Shown: positions 13,441 through 19,329 of the stretch, piece after piece | Layout: every line of letters begins with the position of its first letter | How positions within the stretch are numbered: the stretch's first letter is position 1 | DNA from: JAQTTT01 sp964565435 | GTDB taxonomy: Archaea; Nanobdellota; Nanobdellia; Tiddalikarchaeales; Tiddalikarchaeaceae | Assembly (NCBI GenBank): GCA_964565435.1 | Contig: CAZMEY010000009.1 | Span: 1-19,329 of the forward strand | Length of the DNA: 19,329 nucleotides | Reading direction: 5' to 3' | Position numbers and translations under genes: made by a program | The notes under the pieces: generated by a model | Seen by the model: the letters and a program-made list of their open reading frames with translations, nothing else | The model's database searches: none | Told to the model about the DNA's origin: nothing

Positions 13441-14154
13441 ATGAAAGTCTTTGTGCCCCATTACACTTGCAAATCATCTTTTGAGTCAGGAGTTGTATGC
13501 CTCAAAATAATGACTGATTATTTAAACAATGTAAGGATTAACGAAAAAAAGCCAAATGACTTGTCGGAAATAGCCACTAAGACTGCCAAAAAAATAGCTG
13601 CCAACTCGCTTAAAATCCCTTTAAGCTATGAATTGATAATGCTTGGTATAGGCAATTTCAATGCCGAATTGATTAGGCAAAAAGAATCATACAAAATGGA
13701 TTATGAAGGATTGCTTGATTATGAAAAAAAAATGAAATCAGAATTAATGGATAAGGGTATGAGATTTATCTTGGCAAGGGAGTTTGAAGAGGAATTGATT
13801 GAAAGGCTCAAAACTTCGCCGCAAATAATATTGGTTGATTTCAACAAGCTTTACAAGCAAATCAATCTTGGGATGGGCTGGGTGATTGCATTGGAATACA
13901 ACCCTTTAAGGGATGAATTAATAATCTATGACCCTTTATATTATTCAAGGCTGCCAAAATCAAGAAATCATGAAAGGCTCAGAAACACGCCTAAAAACAG
14001 GTATATCTCATTTAAAAGGAATTACTTTATTGACGCGCTCAAAAACATTGATGAAATAATCATATCAGCAAGGGATAATAAGAAAAAAAGCACTTCAAAG
14101 CCGTTCGTTAGAGAGTTTTTTGCAATTATTAAGAAGAAATCAACCGATATATGA
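13441..14154 (+). CDS. C39-like papain-fold protein, probably catalytically dead
   Basis: 237 residues, no signal peptide or membrane segment. The N-terminus VPHYTCKSSFESGVVCLKIM aligns with the C39-like peptidase pattern VPxYxQx5CGPAxLxM, but C10 stands at the oxyanion glutamine and S16 at the catalytic cysteine. Later GMGWVIALEYN...LIIYDPL matches the G-H-W-V-V-x-x-GY...xDPL region, with G146 where the catalytic histidine is expected while D164 of the DP motif is kept. So the fold is likely conserved and peptidase activity likely lost. The middle (about 85-130) is charged and helical. The tail is Lys-rich. Possible roles are peptide binding or a ligase-like reuse of the fold; function unknown. 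The fold call rests on two short motif regions and is tentative. Confidence 0.55.
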   Translation: MKVFVPHYTCKSSFESGVVCLKIMTDYLNNVRINEKKPNDLSEIATKTAKKIAANSLKIPLSYELIMLGIGNFNAELIRQKESYKMDYEGLLDYEKKMKSELMDKGMRFILAREFEEELIERLKTSPQIILVDFNKLYKQINLGMGWVIALEYNPLRDELIIYDPLYYSRLPKSRNHERLRNTPKNRYISFKRNYFIDALKNIDEIIISARDNKKKSTSKPFVREFFAIIKKKSTDI

Positions 14155-14200
14155 ACCCTTTGTATATATATTATAACCATTATATTTTTAGGAAACATAA

Positions 14201-14206
14201 TTTAAA
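14201..14206 (+). promoter_or_regulatory. TATA box (TTTAAA) for the nrdD operon
   Basis: TTTAAA centred 28.5 bp before the ATG at 14232 (22.5 bp from the in-frame TTG at 14226), which supports the ATG start and a leaderless nrdD mRNA. Confidence 0.6.
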
Positions 14207-14231
14207 AACCATCAACTAATAAGCCTTGATT

Positions 14232-16271
14232 ATGAAGAAAATCTTTGTTTTAACCAATAGGGGCACAATAGAAGAGCAAGATAATGAAAAAATTGTCCAA
14301 AGCCTGATTAAAGAGACTGGACTACCCATAAATATTGCCAAAAAAATAGCATTGGAAGCAAGGGAAGAGATAGAAAAGCTTAATGTTGATTATGTCAGCG
14401 GTCCATTGATTAGGGAGTTAATTAATGTTAAATTATTAAAATACGGGCTTAATGACGCAAGAGACCTTTACACAAGGGTTGGGCTGCCAATATATGATGT
14501 CACTCAATTAATTTATAGCATTGACAATGAAAACGCAAACACTCCCTACACTCCTGAATTTGTCCACAAATCATTCGGAGACCAAGTATCCAAAGAATAC
14601 TCATTGCTAAGACTTATTCCAAAAGATGCAGGCAGGGCGCACATGTCAGGAGATATACACATTCATGATTTGGATTATTTTATCAACCGCCCATTCTGTT
14701 TTGAAGTTCCGGCAAGGTTATTCTTAAAATACGGAGTAAAAACCGATGGAGTTGGAGTATCAACAGCTGTTGCAGGGCCTGCAAAGCACTTGAATAGCGC
14801 AGTAATGCAGCTGGCAAAGGTTTTGCAAGCAAGCCAGATGAGCTTTAGCGGAGGCCAAGGGTATGATTTCTTAAATACTGTTTTGGCGCCTTATGCTCGC
14901 GGAATGAAATATGAGGATATAAAGCAAGCAATACAATATTTCATTTATGAATTAAGCATGTCAAATTTCAGCAGGGGAGGGCAAACCGCTTTTACAAGCG
15001 TCAGCTTGGAGATTGATGCGCCAGATTATTTGAAAAAACAGCCAGCATTGCTTCCTGGAGGAGTAACTAAAGAAGGAGTCACTTACGCTGATTTTGAAGA
15101 TGAATCAAAAACTATTCTTAACGCATTTCTAGACACTTACATGGAGGGGGATTATAATGGTAGATGCTTTTCTTTCCCCAAGCCTGAATTCAAGCTAAGA
15201 AGGAGCATTACCAAAACCAATAAGCATGATGACACCTTGCTAAAAATATCAAAATTGGCCAGCAAGTTCGGAGCCCCTTACTTCCTTAACCTTTCAGCGC
15301 CTTACATGCCTGACGCTGTTCAAAGCCAATGCTGCAGATATTTCCTAATACCTGACAGCAAACAAATGAAGCAGATAAATGAAGGAAAATTAAGGTTCGG
15401 AAGCTTGCAGACAGTGACTGCAAACCTGCCAAGATGCGCTTATGAAAGCAAAGGCGACGAAAGATTAATGTATGAATTAATTGACGACAAATTTGAGATT
15501 GCAAGAAAGGTTTTTGACGCAAAAAGGGACACTATAAGAAAATACTTACTTAATGGCGGAGCCCCATTCTTAACCCAAGAGTTTGAAGGAGAGCCGTATT
15601 TTGATTTGGAGACAAGCACTAACAGCTTCGGATTCGTAGGGCTTAATGAATTGGTGCAATCAATGACTGGAAAGCAATTGCATGAAGACAAGGATGCATT
15701 AAGGTTTGGATTAAAAGTGCTTAATTATATGAAAGAAAAGACTTTAAGAATGGAAAAAATGACAGGAAAAAGATGGAGCCTGGTGCAAACCCCGGCAGAA
15801 TCAACAGCCAACAGGTTTGCTAAGCTTGACGCAAAATACCAAAACAATGTCGCAAGGGGAGAAAAAGGCTCAAAGAATGTCTATTACACAAACAGCAGCC
15901 ATGTCAATGTAGGGGCAAACATACCCTTATGGGATAGGATTAAGATTGAAAGCAGCTTCCATCCATTATTAATGGGAGGGGCAATAACCCATATATTCAT
16001 GGGAGAAAAAACACCTAATCCAGAGGCATTGACTGACTTCATCAAAAAGATTTCAACAAAGACTTTGTGCTCCTATTTTTCATTCACTAAAGACATGACG
16101 CAGTGCAAAGACTGCGGAAAAATGAGCAATGGAATGAGAAACACTTGCCAATTCTGCTCAAGCAGCAATATTGAATGGTACTCAAGAGTCACCGGCTATC
16201 TGACTCCAGTGAAATCATGGAATGAAGGGAAAAAAGCCGAAATGAAAGACAGGGTGAAATATTCATTATGA
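14232..16271 (+). CDS. nrdD: Anaerobic ribonucleoside-triphosphate reductase, class III
   Basis: Glycyl-radical enzyme that reduces ribonucleoside triphosphates to dNTPs without oxygen. 679 residues from the ATG at 14232. An N-terminal ATP-cone-like allosteric domain (about 1-90, KIFVLTNRGTIEEQDNEKIV) is followed by the ten-stranded barrel: MSGDIHIHDLDYF, SGGQGYDF, and SQCCRYFL with C367-C368, where the Cys before Arg is the expected thiyl-radical residue. A C-terminal zinc site has C625, C628, C639 and C642. The glycyl radical is G655 in RVTGYL, 24 residues from the end; the cysteine that often precedes this glycine is threonine here. The last bases overlap the redoxin gene (ATGA), suggesting coupling. 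The activase NrdG is encoded at 18712. No intein is seen. Confidence 0.97.
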   Translation: MKKIFVLTNRGTIEEQDNEKIVQSLIKETGLPINIAKKIALEAREEIEKLNVDYVSGPLIRELINVKLLKYGLNDARDLYTRVGLPIYDVTQLIYSIDNENANTPYTPEFVHKSFGDQVSKEYSLLRLIPKDAGRAHMSGDIHIHDLDYFINRPFCFEVPARLFLKYGVKTDGVGVSTAVAGPAKHLNSAVMQLAKVLQASQMSFSGGQGYDFLNTVLAPYARGMKYEDIKQAIQYFIYELSMSNFSRGGQTAFTSVSLEIDAPDYLKKQPALLPGGVTKEGVTYADFEDESKTILNAFLDTYMEGDYNGRCFSFPKPEFKLRRSITKTNKHDDTLLKISKLASKFGAPYFLNLSAPYMPDAVQSQCCRYFLIPDSKQMKQINEGKLRFGSLQTVTANLPRCAYESKGDERLMYELIDDKFEIARKVFDAKRDTIRKYLLNGGAPFLTQEFEGEPYFDLETSTNSFGFVGLNELVQSMTGKQLHEDKDALRFGLKVLNYMKEKTLRMEKMTGKRWSLVQTPAESTANRFAKLDAKYQNNVARGEKGSKNVYYTNSSHVNVGANIPLWDRIKIESSFHPLLMGGAITHIFMGEKTPNPEALTDFIKKISTKTLCSYFSFTKDMTQCKDCGKMSNGMRNTCQFCSSSNIEWYSRVTGYLTPVKSWNEGKKAEMKDRVKYSL

Positions 16272-16531
16272 AAAAAGAAGATAACACTTTAACAGTATTT
16301 ACAATGCCCTCATGCCCTAACTGCCCGGCAGCAAAGAAGCTGTGCAATGAAGTGGCAAAGGAATTAGGCATTAAATTAAGGGTTGTTGACATAAAAGAGG
16401 ATTTCCTGACAGCCCTTATTTACCAAGTGATGGAAACCCCAAGCATAGCAATAAATGACGAGACAATTTACTTTTCAGAGGTGCCTTCAAAGCAGGCATT
16501 GATTAAAGAGATTAAAACCTTTATTGAGTGA
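16268..16531 (+). CDS. Glutaredoxin/NrdH-like redoxin
   Basis: 87-residue thioredoxin-fold protein with a C16-P-N-C19 active site in FTMPSCPNCPAAKK and a cis-proline in ETPSIAI (P58). The fold order (strand, CxxC helix, strand VVDIKED, helix, TP, strand, helix) is complete. The ATG overlaps the nrdD stop codon in ATGA, which indicates translational coupling in near-equal amounts. Class III reductases use either formate or a small redoxin as electron donor; the overlap strongly suggests that this protein is the donor for the NrdD next door. An extra cysteine, C26, lies just after the active-site helix. It is followed by dut, whose ribosome site overlaps this gene's stop. Confidence 0.85.
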   Translation: MKKEDNTLTVFTMPSCPNCPAAKKLCNEVAKELGIKLRVVDIKEDFLTALIYQVMETPSIAINDETIYFSEVPSKQALIKEIKTFIE

Positions 16532-16532
16532 T
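16528..16532 (+). promoter_or_regulatory. Ribosome binding site GTGAT of dut
   Basis: GTGAT overlaps the redoxin stop codon and lies six bases before the ATG at 16539. It decides for 16539 over the in-frame TTG at 16524, which would place this site inside the coding region. Confidence 0.55.
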
Positions 16533-16538
16533 AAAAAA

Positions 16539-16967
16539 ATGATTTTGAAAATAAAAAAATTAAACAATGATGCAATAATTCCTGAATACAAGACTAGCCA
16601 AAGCGCAGGAATGGATTTATGCGCAAGCGAAGATGCAATAATAAAGCCAATGGAGATAAAATTAATCTCAACAGGCTTGAGTTTTGAGATTGAAAACGGC
16701 TTTGAAGCCCAGATAAGGCCTAGAAGCGGCTTAAGCCTTAAAGGAATAACTGTTGCAAACAGCCCGGGAACAATTGATGCAGACTACAGGGGAGAGATAA
16801 AAATAGTTTTAATCAACCTTGGAAAGGAAGATTATAAGATTGCCAAAGGGGACAGAATAGCACAGGCAGTAATAGCCAAAGCTGAGCAGGCAACAATACA
16901 GGACGCTGACGAGCTAAGCGAAACAAGCAGAGGCAGCAAAGGATTTGGAAGCACTGGATTAAGATGA
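16539..16967 (+). CDS. dut: dUTP diphosphatase (trimeric dUTPase)
   Basis: Hydrolyses dUTP to dUMP and pyrophosphate, supplying the thymidylate precursor and keeping uracil out of DNA. 142 residues from the ATG at 16539. All five motifs of the homotrimeric family are present in order: AGMDL (1), RPRSGLSLKG (2), NSPGTIDADYRGE with the catalytic Asp (3), GDRIAQAVI (4) and the mobile P-loop-like tail RGSKGFGSTG (5). Motif 5 shows it is dUTPase and not dCTP deaminase, the relative used for this role in many archaea. It is third in the nrdD operon, and its stop overlaps the tmk start in ATGA. Its pyrophosphate product is a substrate of the pyrophosphatase at 641. Confidence 0.96.
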   Translation: MILKIKKLNNDAIIPEYKTSQSAGMDLCASEDAIIKPMEIKLISTGLSFEIENGFEAQIRPRSGLSLKGITVANSPGTIDADYRGEIKIVLINLGKEDYKIAKGDRIAQAVIAKAEQATIQDADELSETSRGSKGFGSTGLR

Positions 16968-17608
16968 GTTTGGAAATGATTATAGCTTTTGAAGGGACTG
17001 ATGGTAGCGGAAAAGGAACGCAGGCAAAGATGCTGCAAAAATACCTTGAGGACTTAGGAAAAAAAGCAGTTGTTCTTGACTTCCCCCAATACAATACCCC
17101 TACTGGGAAAAAAATAAAGGAATACTTGTCAGGCGAAAAAAAGCTCTCCCCTTTGGAGATAGCCAAATTATTCTATGAAGACCAATTGGCTCAAAAGGAT
17201 AAAATCAATGAATTGGTGAAAAACGGGACAATCATAATACTTGACAGATATACTTTAAGCACTCAAGCTTACCAGGGAGCAGCAGCCAAAACATTGGAAG
17301 AAAAAAAAGAGATAATTGCCACAATAAGCTCTTGGCAGCAAAATCTGCCAAAAATCAATGCAGGAATCTTCCTTGACTTGCCAATAGGGTATTCATCAAA
17401 GAAAGTCATTGAGCGCGGAAGGGAGCTGGACATTCATGAAAAAAACCTTGAATACTTAAAAAAAGTCTACAATGTGTATATGGAAATATATTATAGCAGG
17501 GGATACGAAAAAATTGATTGCCTAAAAAACGGGGAGCAGAAATCAAGGGAAGAGATATTTGGCGAAGTGCTCAAAATAATCAAAGAGAAAACTGGCCAAG
17601 CCTTCTAG
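16964..17608 (+). CDS. tmk: Thymidylate kinase
   Basis: Phosphorylates dTMP to dTDP with ATP. 214 residues. Walker A loop GTDGSGKGTQ (11-20), a DFPQYNTPTGKKI region typical of thymidylate kinases, the DRY motif in ILDRYTLSTQAYQGA, a Walker-B-like strand AGIFLDLPIGYS and a short lid region RGRELDIHEKN. The ATG overlaps the dut stop in ATGA; an ATG four codons later (16976) is an alternative start. It is the last gene of the nrdD-redoxin-dut-tmk operon. No thymidylate synthase gene is in the window. Its last 29 bp overlap the 3' end of the opposite-strand membrane protein gene. Confidence 0.94.
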   Translation: MSLEMIIAFEGTDGSGKGTQAKMLQKYLEDLGKKAVVLDFPQYNTPTGKKIKEYLSGEKKLSPLEIAKLFYEDQLAQKDKINELVKNGTIIILDRYTLSTQAYQGAAAKTLEEKKEIIATISSWQQNLPKINAGIFLDLPIGYSSKKVIERGRELDIHEKNLEYLKKVYNVYMEIYYSRGYEKIDCLKNGEQKSREEIFGEVLKIIKEKTGQAF

Positions 17609-18602
17609 TCATTATTTTTTGCGAATTATAATATTTTTTTATATTGGATACCTCTGTTTTGGACACCTTGGCATTCCTTCCAAGCCAGTTAAGGGAGAAA
17701 ATCAGCAATTCATCATACATGCCCATCTCTTTTTTGTTTGATATATTGGGATTGTCAACCAATTTTATTTTGCTTTTAATGGCAATGACTTTTAGCCCAT
17801 CCATTTTTGAGCTTACCCTTAAAAGCCATGAAAGGTATTTTCCTTTAGAATCATTGGGCAAAATGGAAAGCAGCCTATTGAATATACCCTCATAAAGCCC
17901 CAAATCATTACCCATTAAGACTCCTAAGCAAACTGCAAAAGAGCCTGCAGAAATGATTATTGAATTAAGGAAAAAAAACATGCCTGCCTGCTTAAAGCCT
18001 ATGAATATCAAAATGAGTAAGAATCCTGCAATTATAAGAGTGGACTTTGCCAAAAGCTCAGCGCACCCCTTGTAAGCCTTGATGAAATTATATCCCGACA
18101 AAAAGGAATAAAGCGCTGTAAAAGAAATAAGGAAATAGTTAATCAATGAATATTCTTGCACTATGCCAAAGCTTCTGATAAAAACAAGCAATAAGGAATA
18201 AATAATTAGCGGGGAAAACAATAAAATAAAAGACTTTAAGCTTGGCTTCCTTGAAAGAGAGTAAGTGAAGATGCAAAAAAGGCATGCAAAAGCTATGAAT
18301 GAAAACTGCTCAAAGATTCCTATGATAATCAGCGCCTCTGAGCTGAGCAAGAAAAGGTTTCTCATAAGCCCCAAGGAAAGATTCATTATGAGAAAAAAAA
18401 ACGACATGAAAAGGAGCTTTGACTCGGAAAAGAAATCCTTATTTGATAAAAAAAGCATGAAAAAAACGCTGAGTAACAAAATCATTGAAACAATGGAAAA
18501 AACGCTCTCAATATAGTCAAAAAAAGCAATGCTGAAATATGCTGATAAAAAAACCAGGCTCGTGCTTATAAAAAGCAAATACAGCAAAAAAACATTTTTC
18601 AT
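17580..18602 (-). CDS. Eight-TM membrane protein with unassigned cytoplasmic C-terminal domain
   Basis: I do not recognise this protein. From the ATG at 18602 it has 340 residues (an ATG at 18662 would add 20). About eight hydrophobic segments fill the first two thirds. A soluble tail of roughly 115 residues follows, containing GLYEGIFNRLLSILPNDSKG, FSLNWLGRNAKVSKTEVSNI and a basic end. The layout resembles seven/eight-TM sensor domains of archaeal signalling proteins, but no histidine-kinase, GGDEF or HAMP motif is seen. A TTTAAA box 30.5 bp upstream supports the 18602 start. It sits between tmk and nrdG on the opposite strand and overlaps the tmk end by 29 bp. Confidence 0.65.
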   Translation of the reverse strand: MKNVFLLYLLFISTSLVFLSAYFSIAFFDYIESVFSIVSMILLLSVFFMLFLSNKDFFSESKLLFMSFFFLIMNLSLGLMRNLFLLSSEALIIIGIFEQFSFIAFACLFCIFTYSLSRKPSLKSFILLFSPLIIYSLLLVFIRSFGIVQEYSLINYFLISFTALYSFLSGYNFIKAYKGCAELLAKSTLIIAGFLLILIFIGFKQAGMFFFLNSIIISAGSFAVCLGVLMGNDLGLYEGIFNRLLSILPNDSKGKYLSWLLRVSSKMDGLKVIAIKSKIKLVDNPNISNKKEMGMYDELLIFSLNWLGRNAKVSKTEVSNIKKYYNSQKIMTRRLGQFSL

Positions 18603-18629
18603 AATAGTATTAATTAGAGCAATCCAATA

Positions 18630-18635
18630 TTTAAA
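18630..18635 (-). promoter_or_regulatory. TATA box (TTTAAA) for the eight-TM protein gene
   Basis: TTTAAA centred 30.5 bp from the ATG at 18602, but upstream of neither a good spacing nor a start at 18662; it supports the shorter 340-residue form. Confidence 0.45.
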
Positions 18636-18676
18636 ATAATTGGCTTTTGGCAAAGCTCCCAAAAATATTGAAAATA

Positions 18677-18682
18677 TTTAAA
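18677..18682 (+). promoter_or_regulatory. TATA box (TTTAAA) for nrdG
   Basis: TTTAAA centred 32.5 bp before the ATG at 18712; an in-frame ATG at 18685 is only about 5 bp away and so is unlikely to be the start. Confidence 0.45.
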
Positions 18683-18711
18683 TAATGAAGAATAGGATAA
18701 TAAGCTTGAAT

Positions 18712-19329
18712 ATGAAAGCTTACTTTGCGGGATTGCAGGATTTATCAAGCGTGGACTATCCTGGCCACATGTGCTCAGTTATTTTTTTTCAAGGCTGCAA
18801 TTTGAAATGCCTGTTTTGCTATAATTCCGATAGCTTAAAATTATCCAAAAAAACCTCCATAGATGACATTTTAAAAAAACTAAAAAAAAATCTGGGAGTG
18901 ATTGACAGCCTGATTTTAAGCGGAGGAGAAGCGCTAATACACGAATATTCAATAATCAAAATAAAAGAATGGGCAAATGAGCATAAATTATTGCTTGGCA
19001 TTGAAACAAACGGCACATTCCATGAAAGACTAAAATATTTGATGGATAAGAATGTGTTTGACTTTGTGGCAATGGACATTAAAAGCAGGTTTGACAAGGA
19101 TGATTACAAAAAAATCACAGGCATTTCCAGAATATACGGAAATTTTCTTAAAAGCTTTAAATTATTAAAAAAATCAAAATTGCCCCATGAGTTCAGGATG
19201 ACTGTAACCCCAACCCTCCATTCATTGCAAGACATCAAGGAGATTAATGAAAAGGTTGCTCCCTCAAAGCTGGTTTTGCAGAGATTCCAGCCAGGAGAGA
19301 ATGTAATGGATAAATCCCTTAATGACAAA
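18712..19329 (+). CDS. nrdG: Anaerobic ribonucleotide reductase activase (radical SAM), C-terminus cut by window edge
   Basis: Radical SAM enzyme that installs the glycyl radical on NrdD. 206 residues are visible and the frame is still open at the window end. I translated it by hand: GLQDLSSVDYPGHMCSVIFF, then the cluster motif C-N-L-K-C-L-F-C-Y-N (CxxxCxxC, residues 29-36), a SAM-binding SGGEAL (about 70-75) and ETNGTF. The N-terminus with SSVDYPG is typical of the NrdG/pyruvate formate-lyase activase-like group that includes archaeal NrdG (often annotated as NrdG2). Its proximity to nrdD, one gene away, supports NrdG. It has its own TATA box and diverges from the eight-TM gene. Confidence 0.9.
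   Translation, partial: MKAYFAGLQDLSSVDYPGHMCSVIFFQGCNLKCLFCYNSDSLKLSKKTSIDDILKKLKKNLGVIDSLILSGGEALIHEYSIIKIKEWANEHKLLLGIETNGTFHERLKYLMDKNVFDFVAMDIKSRFDKDDYKKITGISRIYGNFLKSFKLLKKSKLPHEFRMTVTPTLHSLQDIKEINEKVAPSKLVLQRFQPGENVMDKSLNDK

Noticed and set aside
14155..14225. Possible small RNA or tRNA between the C39-like gene and nrdD
   Set aside because: The gap is AT-rich, has no cloverleaf or stable hairpin, and is explained by the nrdD promoter.
14226..14231. TTG start two codons before the nrdD ATG
   Set aside because: The TATA box is 28.5 bp from the ATG, matching other genes, and only 22.5 bp from the TTG.
16524..16538. TTG start of dut
   Set aside because: A GTGAT ribosome site lies inside this stretch, six bases before the ATG at 16539.
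18663..18711. Inverted repeat of AATATT units upstream of nrdG as an operator
   Set aside because: It is too short and AT-simple to distinguish from the TATA region and chance in this base composition.

Overview
The window looks like archaeal chromosome. It is very AT-rich and encodes an archaeal FEN-1 with a C-terminal PIP-box, an endonuclease Q (EndoQ), a type II-like methionine aminopeptidase, an archaeal-style topoisomerase I with zinc ribbons, and TATA-driven, mostly leaderless genes. The small compact genes, high A+T and anaerobic ribonucleotide reductase fit a DPANN archaeon (Woesearchaeota/Pacearchaeota-like). That lineage call is an inference from gene content; no rRNA gene is present to test it.

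Layout: (1) 1-2782: a partial PCMT-like methyltransferase (-) diverges from a family II Mn pyrophosphatase (+), which converges on a membrane-anchored double thioredoxin-fold protein (-) that ends in a strong hairpin plus T-tract. (2) 2819-8656: a long + strand run of methionine aminopeptidase, UDP-glucose/ManNAc-type dehydrogenase, two paralogous ubiquitin-like beta-grasp proteins, a 96-aa unknown, topoisomerase I, a 2x[4Fe-4S] ferredoxin and a three-TM protein. (3) 8653-11948: EndoQ (-), then an operon of an unknown protein and a CYTH protein (+), then FEN-1 (-). (4) 11983-14154: a lipopolysaccharide-type flippase and a C39-like protein that seems to have lost its catalytic residues. (5) 14232-17608: a tight operon for DNA precursors, nrdD - glutaredoxin-like redoxin - dut - tmk. 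It is followed by an eight-TM unknown (-) and nrdG (+, running off the end).

How the genes fit together: NrdD, its probable electron donor redoxin and its activase NrdG make dNTPs without oxygen; Dut and Tmk feed dUMP/dTMP metabolism and limit dUTP. EndoQ cuts DNA at deaminated bases, and FEN-1 and TopA serve DNA repair and topology. The dehydrogenase and flippase suggest surface glycan synthesis. The thiol protein carries 11 N-glycosylation sequons on its predicted outer side.

Regulatory pattern: a TTTAAA box lies about 25-33 bp upstream of most operon-first start codons (centre 28.5 bp for four genes), implying leaderless mRNAs. Two genes carry a GTGAT Shine-Dalgarno just upstream inside operons, and the ferredoxin has both a TATA box and GTGAT. 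Two divergent pairs appear to share one central TATA box. No intergenic stretch exceeds about 110 bp. I saw no tRNA, rRNA, CRISPR array or insertion sequence. The most unusual items are the tandem ubiquitin-like pair (one with an internal Gly-Gly and a tail, one without Gly-Gly), the shared divergent TATA boxes, the hairpin terminator overlapping a stop codon, and the C39-like pseudoenzyme.
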